A stretch of DNA of 21,240 nucleotides from Actinomortierella ambigua (GCA_016098155.1 JAAAJB010000595.1:1-21240), one strand, 5' to 3'; positions 10,161 through 19,818 are shown, counted from the stretch's first letter. A program made the numbers and translations. The notes: a model not told the origin generated them from the sequence alone.

Positions 10161-10822
10161 GTCGTGTACGTTAGCTGGTGCTGTCACTTTGACCACAGGG
10201 AGGAGGAGGAGGAGGAGGACAGGGTTGCTGCTGCTGCTTGCTTGCGTGCGTGCGTGCTTGCGTGCTTGCTTGCTTGCTGCTACTGCTACTGTTTCTGGGA
10301 GGTGTTGGGCGAGGCGGTGGTGCGTACTCGTCCAACAGATGGAAGTGATGGTGACAAAGGGGGAGAGAGAAGAGAGATGTCCAATAAAGGGGGACGAGCA
10401 AAAGAGAGATTTTTCGCTCGATCCTGTGTTGGGCGAATAGGCGTTCGCCCAGTGGTTCTCTTTCCCTTTCCCAGCTGGCTTCTGCTAGTCTACTGCTGCA
10501 ACAGCAACAATCCCGCAACCCCTCTCTTCCCAGCGAAAAAAAAAGTAGCACACCTCCTGTTCGCCACGTTGGTCCTGCTCTCCAATAGTCCAGTCCCCTT
10601 TTCACTTTTACCATTCCTTTCACCACCACTCTGTCGGCCAACCAACCATCGAGGGCATTGGTGCAAAAGAGAGAGAAAGAGAGAGAAGGAGGGGGAGACG
10701 GGCAGAGAGATGGAGGGCCATAAAAATGCACCGACTACGTTATCATATTATATGTACAAAAGAAACAAAAAGCTGGAACAAACAGCCGCAACTCAGCTGC
10801 GACAGGCTGTTCGACAAAGAGA
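10161..10822. promoter_or_regulatory. Intergenic region: Sec24 upstream DNA and F-box gene 3' end
   Basis: Both flanking genes are on the minus strand, so this 662-bp interval holds the 3' UTR of the F-box gene and the promoter/leader of Sec24. On the Sec24 coding strand it is C/T-rich (around 10660-10700) and has a (CCT)n-like tract just before the leader. A tetranucleotide repeat lies at 10236-10279. I see no conserved ORF and no certain TATA box. Confidence 0.5.
10236..10279. repeat. Tetranucleotide microsatellite (gctt/gcgt)n
   Basis: About eleven units alternate between gctt and gcgt on the plus strand, followed by ctgctactgctactg. The tract lies about 80-120 bp upstream of the Sec24 ATG, in the leader or promoter, so length changes could affect expression. 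Confidence 0.85.
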
Positions 10823-12619
10823 CTATTGCTCGACAATGGTAAGCCTTGGAGCGTCAGCACGGATCTGCTCGAGCTGCTGCCGCTGCGTTGGAGACACAAA
10901 CATCCATCGACCCACATGCAGCCTCTCGAGACGCGTCAGTCGCTCCGCCGCCCACTGGATGCCCTGCATCGTGTACCCTGTGCTACTAGCAATCCGGAGC
11001 TCCGTCAGCCGATTCATATTCTTGCTCAGTCGGTCCAGCCATTTATCCGTCAGCGGCCACTTGCCCCCCAGCTCCAGCTCGTTCAGGCGCACCGCCAAAC
11101 AGAGCTTCTCAGACTCGGGTCTCAAGAACCGCGCCATCTCTTCGTCTTCCGAGCTCAAAAACAGGTACGGCGGAAGCGTCAGACGCAACACCGACAACGT
11201 TGGACACCACACGAGCGACCCAAAATCGAGCGCAAGCACCACCTCGCCCTCCAACACCAGCTCCCGTAGCGTCCGTATTGTCCACGCCCATTTCAGTCGC
11301 ACCGCTGAAAAGTGGCACACGCCCGAGTTCTCGAGTGCCAGCGTTGTAGCTTGGATCGACTCGATCGTGTCGCGAAATCCGCTCATGACATCCTTCAGGA
11401 CTGGGATCAGCACGCGGTCTTCCCCCGTCAGATCCACGCTACGTAGCCGAGGGGGTCGTCGCTGGCGTCGATCGCTCACTCCTAAACCCAAGTCATCGTC
11501 CTCGTCATCCTGCTGCTGCAGCAAGGCAACCGTCTTGGGTTGCATACCCGTGCGTCGCCACTCTGCAGCCCACTTGAACAGGTCCTGGTCGATGATCGGC
11601 ATCCTCAGCCGCTCCAAGTACCGACAATGTTGCAGATACTCTGCACCAGCAAACTGGATCGGCGGCATCTCTCCAAATCCCAGGTACAGCTCATGCAACG
11701 AGTCGGGCGGGATCTGGTCAATCACCAGATGGGCCTCGCGCCAGTGCCGTACGTCAACTACCTGGGGCGTGCGCATGACCTGGATAACTCGGATGAGTCG
11801 CGTGAGAGCATAGTTGCGGCTCGATCCATAGTCGTACGAGCCTCCAAGTTTGATCTCCCTCAGCGTCGAGTGGACCGCGTCGTGTACCCGGATGAACTCG
11901 ATCGTTGGTTCCAGGTTCGGCTGCAGCATGGCTGCAGCAGTACCGTTGTTGCCTCGACCACCACCACCACCACCACCGCCACCTATCCCATAAAGTTCAA
12001 TCCGGGTGAGGTTGCTCAACGATTGGACACTGCCGACGAACATTCTCAACCGACGCAGAGGCTGTCCGAGCGTTTTCACAGCTGCTGGGTTGTGGCCGAC
12101 CATGGCGACATCGGATTGGCTCACTTGCTCAAGGAGGGACTCGTCGGCCGCATGATCAAATCCAACTTTGGCCACCATTGCCATCCCACTCAGATTGGAA
12201 TAGGAGGTCAGGGACGAAAAGGCGAGGCGCAGAGCAGTATCAAGGTGGCGTTGATGAGCGTAAAAGGCAAGATAGTCGCACATTGGTGCCTGAGAGGGCC
12301 TGGGGGTAGTAGAAGTGGTGGTGGTGGAACCAAGACTGCTTAAAAGCAGACCGAGTAACTGATTGTAGCGCTCGACCTTGTCGGTCCATGGCCATAGGCC
12401 ATTCTCGATAAAAGCGAACGGGTTGCGATAGAGCACAGGTACAGTCCGATGGTATAGTCTGCGCGAAGTGCTCGCCAGTGCGAGCAAGACGGGCAGATTT
12501 GTCGCATGGTAGGCGATGATTCGGTCGATAAGCTCGTGTGGGAGAGGTAGCGAGCTGGGAGTCTCCTGCAGCGGAATAGACGATGGTGGTTGTGACGGTA
12601 TTGACGATGCTATGCTCAT
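10823..12619 (-). CDS. F-box protein, possibly with LRR-like helical/strand repeats
   Basis: This is a single uninterrupted exon of 598 aa. F-box proteins bind Skp1 through the F-box and present substrates to SCF ubiquitin ligases. The F-box lies at about residues 24-68: LPLPHELIDRIIAYHATNLP, LLALASTSRRLYHRTVPVLY, then NPF. The rest contains irregular leucine-rich stretches (LHELYLGFGEMP, LERLRMPIIDQDLF, LRELVLEGEVVLAL, LNELELGGKWPL, LTELRIAS, LERLHVGRWMF) consistent with degenerate LRRs forming the substrate side. There is a poly-Gly run encoded near 11957-11983 and an acidic QQQDDEDDD segment. ATG 12619 is chosen because it precedes the F-box closely; the frame is open further upstream, but that stretch is C/T-rich leader or intron. 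The substrate is unknown. The family is large and fast-evolving in these fungi. Confidence 0.85.
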   Translation of the reverse strand: MSIASSIPSQPPSSIPLQETPSSLPLPHELIDRIIAYHATNLPVLLALASTSRRLYHRTVPVLYRNPFAFIENGLWPWTDKVERYNQLLGLLLSSLGSTTTTSTTPRPSQAPMCDYLAFYAHQRHLDTALRLAFSSLTSYSNLSGMAMVAKVGFDHAADESLLEQVSQSDVAMVGHNPAAVKTLGQPLRRLRMFVGSVQSLSNLTRIELYGIGGGGGGGGGRGNNGTAAAMLQPNLEPTIEFIRVHDAVHSTLREIKLGGSYDYGSSRNYALTRLIRVIQVMRTPQVVDVRHWREAHLVIDQIPPDSLHELYLGFGEMPPIQFAGAEYLQHCRYLERLRMPIIDQDLFKWAAEWRRTGMQPKTVALLQQQDDEDDDLGLGVSDRRQRRPPRLRSVDLTGEDRVLIPVLKDVMSGFRDTIESIQATTLALENSGVCHFSAVRLKWAWTIRTLRELVLEGEVVLALDFGSLVWCPTLSVLRLTLPPYLFLSSEDEEMARFLRPESEKLCLAVRLNELELGGKWPLTDKWLDRLSKNMNRLTELRIASSTGYTMQGIQWAAERLTRLERLHVGRWMFVSPTQRQQLEQIRADAPRLTIVEQ

Positions 12620-12624
12620 GTAAC

Positions 12625-13049
12625 CTGATTTGATCAGAGAGACCAGAGGAGGGAGAGGAATGAGAAAGAGAGAGAGAGGGAATGAGGGGAATGAGGAGGA
12701 GGAATGGATGGAGGGGGGGGGGGAAGGAAGAAGAGGATGGGCGAATGTGGGAACAGGGAGACGAAGGAAAACGAACGCACGAATAGGCATGGATGGACAT
12801 CTCTCCGTGCCGCCCCTCGTTCTCTTGTTACCACATACCATTGCCTGCGCTCTTGTCCCCTTTCTTCTCCTCTTGCGCTCGTCCTCAATGCCGCTGCTGC
12901 TGCCGTTGCTGTTGCTGCTGCTGCCGTTGCTGCTGCTGCCATGAACCAGTACCATATACAACGAAACACTCGAACAATTGATCTTGGAGCAATTCCCGCA
13001 ACTCAGGTACCACTCGACATTGAAGTACAATGTACATGTGTACACTTAC
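12625..13049 (-). other. Candidate 5' UTR intron of the F-box gene
   Basis: On the minus strand a perfect donor (gcg|gtaagt, intron from 13049) and an acceptor with a long pyrimidine tract (gatcaaatcag|gttac, intron end 12625) lie just before ATG 12619. The interior is strongly C/T-rich and contains a CAG/CAA tract. Joining a coding exon at 13050 in phase 0 would hit TGA straight away, so a leader intron fits better than a coding one. At about 425 bp it is longer than the coding introns here. Confidence 0.4.
12893..12943. repeat. CTG/CCG-type triplet tract
   Basis: About 50 bp of imperfect ctg/ttg/ccg triplets on the plus strand read as a Q/R run on the minus strand. It falls inside the candidate leader intron of the F-box gene. 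A minus-strand frame running into it (through CRVVPELRELLQDQLFECF) looks slightly protein-like, but no complete gene model supports it. Confidence 0.7.
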
Positions 13050-14892
13050 CGCACGGCGGCGCGAAGCTAGCTCAACAGAGCCCTGCATTATCCGTCTTTT
13101 GGTTGTGTCCGTCCCTGAATTGCACTCGCGTGGAAATGGAACGAAATGGAACAACGTGCTTGCGCCAAAAAAAAAGGTCCTATAATTGCACGAATCTAGC
13201 CGTGCTATCGTTGCTACTATCGTTCGAGACGACATCGAGCAATGCGCGTCATCGTTGCATCCGATGCGTTCTAGAACGCACTCCTGCATGCGGCAAGCTA
13301 CTGAGGAGGGATCGGGCACAAGTCTCCCTGATAGTGGTACTTGAAGAACTTGGGAGGCTGGTGTTTGGTGTTCTGTGTGTGATGAAGATACCGCTTTCGG
13401 TTGTACGCCTTTAGTTTTTTAGGGGTGAGCCGATTGATATCTGATACTGTGTGGCATGTAACCGCCGTTTTTCTCGGTCAATCTGCTTTTATCTTTCTCG
13501 TTACATCATCATTCACTCCAACGACTTTAACTTGAAAGAAGATGCTCTGGTGCGTTCATATGTCTTCAGCCACTATATCCACAATAACTTCATCTCAGTC
13601 AGCAAGGGTGACATGGCCATTTCCAGAAAGGATCCTTTCTACCACTTCCAAAGAGTGTACCACCATCTGGCGAGACGATTGCTACCCCGAGACTGCGAGA
13701 TAAAAGATCGATAGAGGAATCCTTGCCGCGATCCAGCTCCATGACAGGTGGGGGAGAATTCGAAAAATTGAAAGCGATGTGCCTGACTGCGAGAACCTTG
13801 TTGTCTAATGTGTTGCCAATACGGCGGAGGCTTTGGGCACACAAGGAAGTAAAAGGTGATTCTGGACTATGCGAAAGCATCAGCTGGTCTCTCCCCCCTT
13901 TCCCCCTGAAATGCGACGAGAGGTGTCAACCACATAGCCTGTCCTGGCTGGGCATTTTCGCATCTGCATTTTCCTCGCCTCAAAGTCTAGTCTGTACTCC
14001 TTGGGCTTTATATAAAACCTCCAAGGAATGGGTAAAGTGATTACGAGTTCTGTCTGTCGCAGTGCCTGAGAATTTTGCACGGACCCTTTCAAGTCACTGA
14101 GAAATGACATGTCTCTAAAGAATTGCATGGAGCTCTGCATGAAAAACATGGGAAGGGACAATGGTAAATGCTGAAAACAATTAAAGAGGAGATTAGGAGT
14201 AAACAAGGTAATAAGAGTAAAAAGAAGCACTTTCCACGATGAAAAGATCCACACGCAAGGCTTTGATGATGTATATACTATTGTCCATCACCAAGTTGAC
14301 ACACATCATATAGCTCGATAATCAGAAATCACACGCTATCCTTCCAGGTATGACATCCTCTCAGCCTGGTTATTTTCTTACAATCCACTGATCCCTTGGT
14401 TAGACCAACATTTAACCTTCACAGAATGGTTTCCTGGCATGTTCAGCCAGGTCCCGTCTAAAAGGCATGCACTCTTGGTCAGCCTCGGTCACACTCCTTC
14501 CCTTCCCTTCCACTTACTCCCGCTATTCCAGCCACCTCAAGAGAGTCGAACCAGCTCGATCAGGAACAAGATCATTGCCACCTGAGAAAGCGATGACAGC
14601 GAGCAATCAAGCACCATTTCTGGGCATGCTTTCATTTCTCACTAGAGTATTATCCTGCCGCGACCTTTTCGTGGTTTTTTCGCGTACAATTCCAATACGA
14701 CGTCGGAAGAGATTGATCTTATTTTGCTGTCGGAGACATGAGTTGAATTCGACCCTTCCCACCCTTCGTTCTCACACTGGGTATTTCCTACCCCTCCCCC
14801 CTAGACAGTACATACCAGTCATTCAGTTTGAGCAGGAAAATCCGCTTTTTTTAAGGGATCGCGAGCCCCTCTTCAAGAGGGATTTAATCGTT
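13050..14892. other. Gene-poor interval with possible remnants
   Basis: About 1.8 kb lies between the putative F-box transcript start and the Sed5 stop. Open frames occur on both strands but none gives a recognisable protein. The best protein-like stretch is on the minus strand at 13602-14172, listed separately. The part at about 14255-14466 holds nothing I can identify. The plus-strand frame at 14467-14916 overlaps the end of Sed5 and looks like chance. Confidence 0.45.
13602..14254 (-). pseudogene. Possible frameshifted gene remnant
   Basis: Two consecutive minus-strand frames look protein-like. The first has a pyrimidine-tract acceptor near 14173, then SVQNSQALRQTELVITLPIP and KPKEYRLDFEARKMQMRKCP, and stops at 13880. 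The second starts before that stop and reads CAQSLRRIGNTLDNKVLAVR, SPPPVMELDRGKDSSIDLLS and VAIVSPDGGTLFG to 13599. The switch falls at two G-runs on the minus strand (plus-strand C-runs 13893-13898 and 13902-13906), a typical indel site. No family is recognised. The plus strand is also open here (13723-14040), so the coding strand is not certain. Confidence 0.25.
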
Positions 14893-16751
14893 TTAAGAAA
14901 CGAGGGATACAACTAGGAATACAAAGATGATTGTCAAGAAGATCTTGATCATCATCCAGCGATCGGACGAAATGTTGCGATAGTACCGTAACAACTGCGT
15001 TTGTGCCTCACCAATGTTAACCTCAATGTCCTCAGTGTTGGCCTCAATTCTACGCAGATAGAGAGAGAAGGGGGGGGGGAGTACGGGAATACATTAAGTG
15101 AGAAATCAGAAAATAGGACATGACCCCATCCCTTCGTCGTCCTCCCACAACACATGACATCAAACTCACCTTTGAACGGTCTCCCGCTGTTCAGCCACCA
15201 TCTGGGCCAATTGCTGAAAGATGCCTCCTAGCTCCTGCAGTGTCGATTCAACGGCTTCAATAGCGGCGCTCCTATTCTGAGCCTTTTTTTTTGATTCAAT
15301 ATTTTAACGAGGAGAATGGTGTTTGGATGGAGGGGAATGGTGATACAATTAATCTCATGGTCACAAGAGCAGTTGTTTAAAGCCCATCTTCTTCTTCCAA
15401 TCTATTACCTGGTCCTGAGGTGCATATTGTTGTTGGTGGTAGAGCATAGACGCGGGGCCCGAGGCATCAGACTCATCTTCATACCCTGCCCCATTGGGAT
15501 CGGATGACCTATAGTTGGCCGCCTTTCGTCGATGAATACTAGTGCTGGTGCTGCTGTTATACATGGCGGACGTTCCATCCTCGGAAAGCAAGTGAGCGGG
15601 AGGAGAAGCACGCGTCGCTGGGACGAGAAAAGGAGAGGCTGAGCGTCCATGAGAGCCTCCTCCGTTCTGCAGGTGTTGGTGTAAGGGGTTGGTTTGGAGG
15701 TGATGGGGTATAGGGCTTGCAGATGGACGACGCGGTCCACCTGCAACGTTTCCAGAAGGAGGGCCGGGCGATGACCGCGACGAGAGCGAGCTACCGGATT
15801 GTGAGGGGGATAAGGAGGGCGGATGTGGGGTTCCTGTAGATGCTGTTAATAGTTGCTCCTGCCGCTTCTTGGATGCTTCGACGCTCTATAAAATTGAAAG
15901 AAAAAAAAAGCTTGAGTGAATGTCTTGGTTTGGCTTTTGTTTTTAAATGAAAACTGAAAAACTAGAGGCAATTGTCGATCAACAGGTACATAACACAACG
16001 AAAGTGATATCGTTAATCCCTTACAGCTGAACGTGCCTCGAGCGCTTCTTTGAACCCCATGCTGATGTTGGCCAATTTTGACTGCAGTATGATGACGACA
16101 TTCCCCGAGTGCTCGTCTATTTGTCGTGTGGATCGGTTGCCCTTGGCGGCAGCTGCACGGACATGCTGTTGCAACGATCCTGTCTGAGCATTGAGTCTTG
16201 ATAGGTCCTTCTTGATCGAATGTGTTAGCTCCTATTAGGAAGGATGTGGGAGCAGCATGAGATATTCATGTCAGTACGAACCAAAGAGCCTCTGCGTCTT
16301 GTCCCTTCCACTTTCCCGCATTCTTGTCCGCAGTTTTTTTTTTATTCATTTGACGACGATGCTGATCGCAGAGACTCACTGTTATCTCAACTGGTCGGTC
16401 ATCAAACAGCGACTTCCGGTTCACCACTATTGTATGAAAAAAAAAAAAAAAAAAAATGTTGATTAGCCCATTCGTCCAATACCAAGTGCATGCTTTTTTT
16501 GCGCAGAGCTGGCACGGTTTGGCAGAAAGAACGTAGCACTTGCATGTTTTGAGCTTTTGCAGTTTTCCATGAACATCTGAAATGTCTTTGCCAATCATGC
16601 GTGCCAGCTGTGAAAACTCGAGGAATGCAACAATGTCCTTATTGTTGTGTCGCCGTTGCCGCGCATGGTTGGAGGCATTGCGAGGATGCATGCCGCCTTG
16701 GTTTCTTGCGAGAAGGTTCACCTCCGCCTTGAACTCTGCAGACCTGTCCAT
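14893..16751 (-). CDS. SED5: Syntaxin-5 / Sed5 Golgi Qa-SNARE
   Basis: Exons on the minus strand: 16751-16544, 16426-16380, 16231-16025, 15885-15409, 15282-15170, 15049-14893; joined product 402 aa. Sed5 is the Qa-SNARE for ER-to-Golgi and intra-Golgi membrane fusion. The N terminus (MDRSAEFKAEV) and Habc region are typical: EFSQLARMIGKDISDVHGKL, then KSLFDDRPVEI spliced to TELTHSIKKDL, then VVIILQSKLAN. The SNARE motif (~314-375) reads ELGGIFQQLAQMVAEQRETV, with the zero-layer glutamine at Q345. It is followed by ISSDRWMMIKIFLTIIFVFL, a C-terminal membrane anchor. Exon 4 adds an S/P/H-rich linker of about 120 residues (~165-285), making the protein longer than the usual ~320-350 aa. Intron 1 is GC-AG, with a 21-T tract before the acceptor. 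The start is the first ATG consistent with the family's short N terminus. Confidence 0.95.
16427..16543 (-). other. GC-AG intron (intron 1 of Sed5)
   Basis: On the minus strand the exon ends ...aaaacat and the intron starts gcaagt, the usual consensus of minor GC-AG introns; no GT site near it restores the frame. The acceptor is ...caatag|tggtga. Splicing gives KLKT-LVN-RKSLFDDRPVEI in correct phase, matching the conserved Sed5/syntaxin-5 block. A run of 21 A on the plus strand (16437-16457) is the polypyrimidine tract next to the acceptor. Confidence 0.8.
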
Positions 16752-17380
16752 GGCGAGGCAAGAAGTTATGGAGGGAAGGGCAGAAAGTGTTGGGATGTAT
16801 GGGGTGTCAATTGGTGCAGATGATGCAACCGCAACGTGGAGTGACAAGACAAAAAAATTAAATTTCCAACGTCCTTCCAAAAATGGGACTAGCGATTTGA
16901 ATGATAATTGAGCTAAACTTCAATCCCCAGAATTGTAGAGTCTCTAGGTATCCAGTAACCTGGTTGCCACATTGATTCAAGAGGCCAATTGGCATTGTAA
17001 AAAGGTTAAACCCCCCCCCCCCCCGCCTTACCGCTTGCCTACGGGGAATGCCTCTAGGACACCTATTATAGAGGTGTCTCTCCAAGCTGACATATGAGCA
17101 ACTCATAATCCAACACACTTTTCTTCGAAGAACAATACGCAATTAAATGATTTAATTCTATGCTAAAGTACTGGTATAGCCTGCACTGGCTTCCAGCACA
17201 GCAGGAGGAAATTGTATAAATATGGCCAGAACGTTAAAAAAATAGGGCTGCTGGCGATATCGTCGTAGAATGCTGGGACGGGGTATGGCAACAAACTTGT
17301 TAAAAGAAGGGTGAGATGCGGAGGAGAACGGGTATGGTGCTCATTGGTGTTTGCAATTCGTTCTTGAGGAGCCCTTGCCA
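16752..17380. promoter_or_regulatory. Sed5 upstream region and cyclin 3' region
   Basis: Both neighbours are on the minus strand, so this 629-bp interval contains the cyclin 3' UTR and the Sed5 promoter. The Sed5 leader is pyrimidine-rich on its coding strand just before the ATG. A run of 14 C on the plus strand (17011-17024) and a short hairpin (17058-17078) lie in the middle. Open frames here are short and not protein-like. Confidence 0.5.
17051..17078. repeat. Short hairpin with overlapping alternative pairing
   Basis: gacacct at 17058-17064 pairs with aggtgtc at 17072-17078 around a 7-base loop. cctcta at 17051-17056 can pair alternatively with tagagg at 17069-17074. It lies about 300 bp upstream of Sed5 and about 300 bp downstream of the cyclin stop. 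It is not followed by a T-run and has no tRNA-like structure. It may be chance. Confidence 0.4.
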
Positions 17381-19708
17381 TCATGACGGAAGGTTTGGGT
17401 CAAATGCCATCATGAGATCGTTCGTAACGAAGCCTCGCTCCGGCTTGGAGTATTTTCGAAATGAACAGCTAGAAAGTGTGCGAGGTTCATTCACAACGCG
17501 GATCAGGTTCCTGAATACTGGAGCAACAGCCTCTTTATGATGCCCAAGAATATCTTGCAAAGATTCATCCTATAAAAAATCACAGCAACAACAAAACAGA
17601 ATAAAAAATAAGGCAGGCAGGTGTTAACGACGACAATCCCGCCAATCTCTGTCATCTTTGAAAACCAAAGTTTTTGAGTTCCATTTGAGCATACCCAATC
17701 CGGCCACCCAGCTACGTGACGAGCAACAGCAATGGAAGCGGCGACCAAAAGCGAAGGCGGCTGCATAACCAATGCTGGGAAGAGCTGGGAAATCTCCAAC
17801 AAAAATCTTGCTGCCAACTGCATCCTGGCAGAGTGGCCATCGGCCCAAGAAACCCAATTCAAGAACGGGATCGGTCCCGGCCACCCCAACTCATAACCCA
17901 ACTGTCGGAGAATGACCCGCTCACCCACGATAAAGTCCTGTCTCGAGAACGGCTTCTGCATGTAGGCTTTCATCCGCACCAGAATCGACGACAACGGGTA
18001 GGCCGCCTGCTTGGCTTCAAATTTGAGCGCGAGCCACACACAGATCCCAGACACCATGACCATCGTGTTTAGATCAAGCGTGGGTTGGCGCTGCGCGAAG
18101 TACCGGTCCATGAAATTGACGGCCAGAAAGAGAACCTCATCCATCGCCCGACACTCTCCGACTAGATGCACCATCACATCGACACATGTCGCCCGTGTGC
18201 GCCAATGCTCTCTCGGCTTGGTCCAGTACGATTCGGGAGGGGCAAGATCTCGCTCGCGACGGAACAGATGAGCAATAATCTCCTCGGCGTACTCAGGACA
18301 CCACTCTTCGCCCAGCACGTTCCTTTTGTCATCGTCATCACCGTTGCCGCCATCATGTCCGGATACTGGAGCATCTCCTTCTACTTGGGGCTGACTCCGA
18401 TCTTGGCTCTGTGTTGTCACTACGCCTCCAATGGCAACAGTGCACCTGACTTGCACTGCCAGTTCAGACACGTCGACAGCGGGAGCTCTGATACTACTTG
18501 TCGCCATAGCCTCATCGGATTTGATGCGCTTCGTTACCAGATTGGCGTCAGTCGTCGTCAGGCGCGCCCGTGGACTGGACATGGCCCGTCGACCTTCCGC
18601 TCGTAATTCTGTGACCCGATCCCGCTGCCGCTTTTTGCTCGGTGCACCTTGGGTTGCGATTCCTGTGGCATGGACAGGAATGGTCGTTGACTTTGGCGAC
18701 AGCGACGATTGTGTTGATGATGGTGACGATGTGGTTGATGATGGTGGCAGTGGTAGTGGCACAATGCTGGCTGTGAGGACTGATAATGTTGTCTGGTGCG
18801 TGGAATTCCGTTCTTCAAACTCTTCGTCTTCTTGGTCATCCACCTGATGCAAGACCTGCACAGGTGATACGGCTTCCTTTTGACGTCGGAAACATTGTAG
18901 CTCCTGCATCTCACAAGCCGCCACCTTTTCCTCCTCTGCTTGCACGATGGTTGGTATTTTGCGATAACTGATGCTGGCCTTGACGGGCGCCCGCTGCTTC
19001 AGTGGAGGGGCCGCGCACGATTTAATCAGACGAGATTGGGGTAGTGCCTGCCTGGCTACTGGTGGTGGCTCTGTTTCGTCACGGTGGAACTTTGGCTTTT
19101 GCGTGGAAGCATCTGTGGCAGCAATGGTGAGCGGTGGCCTGGTTCGAGAAGCCGTGATTGCAATGGGACGAGGCGTGGGTGCTGGCGGATGCTTCAATCT
19201 AGCCCATAAGGGACGTGCTGCCGTTGTTGGATTGGGTTGTATTTCCTTCAAAACAAGGCGGGCAGGCTCTGGCTGTATGGCTGCTGATTTGTGCGATTGA
19301 CCTGCAGGTGCCCCAATGGGTCTGGATGATGTAAATTGGCGAGGAGCCACTATTAATTCCGGTGCATGGCTCGGCACCTCTTTGCTGGGCTGCAAGTTGT
19401 TCTTGGGTGCTCGGGTGGTACCAAGCTGCAGCATTGTTCTCCGCTCCTGTTGCTAACCCCCCCACACACACGCACATAAAAAAATAGATGCAGAAACGGT
19501 GAGTCATTGGTCCGTATGGAAGGTTGTCCAACAGTCAACATTGTCGCATGCGTACCGATTGTGGCACGTTTTCTTTATTGTCGACATCGTTATGCGAGGA
19601 AGTCAAGTGTGAAGCAGCGTTGGCAGAAACTATGGTGGGTTTGGTGCCATCACGAGTTGACGTGGCAGATGGCTTTGTCGACTTGAAGAGGCTTGTGAGC
19701 TTGGGCAT
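17381..19708 (-). CDS. Divergent B-type (mitotic) cyclin
   Basis: Exons on the minus strand: 19708-19556, 19452-17695, 17569-17381, all phase 0, introns 103 and 125 bp; product 699 aa. B-type cyclins activate CDK1 and are destroyed through the APC/C. The N-terminal ~430 residues are low-complexity and charged, with a KEN box at K45-N47 (NKENV) and a D-box-like RLVLKEIQPN at 116-125. The cyclin fold starts near residue 433 (WCPEYAEEIIAHLF), with VLFLAVNFMDRYFAQRQ and WLALKFEAK in the N-terminal box and LAARFLLEISQLFPALVMQP and VAASIAVARHVAGW in the C-terminal box. Splicing at gtatgc gives GWPDW-DESLQDILGHH, which fits the conserved W..L helix; reading on without splicing gives an implausible hydrophobic tail. 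The usual MRAIL-x-DWL block reads TRATCVDVMV, so CDK or substrate docking may differ. ATG 19708 is the best start; a longer N terminus is possible. Confidence 0.88.
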
Positions 19709-19818
19709 TACTGGGACTTTGATAGAGTGGAAATCAAAGGTGGTCAATGCGACGTGTGCTTGGGATGTGAAAACTACAAACAATGGTGAGCCGAAGAGGT
19801 GGATACGATGTTGACAGT
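19709..19818. promoter_or_regulatory. Short divergent promoter between the cyclin and a plus-strand remnant
   Basis: Only 110 bp separate the cyclin ATG (minus, 19708) from the candidate ATG at 19819 (plus). If the plus-strand gene was once active, the two would have shared this promoter. No clear TATA box or cell-cycle box is visible in it. Confidence 0.35.

Noticed and set aside
10161..10196. N-terminal extension MVKVTAPANVHD of Sec24
   Set aside because: The extended reading begins with GTG, not ATG; the first ATG in frame is at 10160.
10201..10290. CRISPR-like or satellite array in the repeats upstream of Sec24
   Set aside because: The units are simple tri- and tetranucleotides without spacers; an ordinary microsatellite.
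9903..11813. 636-codon plus-strand ORF, and similar long plus-strand ORFs opposite Sec24, the F-box gene and the cyclin
   Set aside because: They are antisense shadows: the minus strand has recognisable families, and the plus-strand readings are Arg/Ser/Cys-rich or poly-Leu from CAG/CTG runs.
14467..14916. 149-codon plus-strand ORF
   Set aside because: It overlaps the end of Sed5 on the other strand, has no recognisable domain and follows no promoter-like sequence; likely chance.
17040..17110. Possible tRNA or small RNA around the 17051-17078 hairpin
   Set aside because: There is no acceptor stem, no T-loop GGTTC-like box and no cloverleaf; only a short isolated stem.
17503..17694. Hydrophobic C-terminal tail of the cyclin read without splicing
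   Set aside because: A gtatgc donor at 17694 and atag acceptor at 17570 are in phase and restore the conserved W-x-ES-L helix of the cyclin C-terminal box, so the tail is intron sequence.
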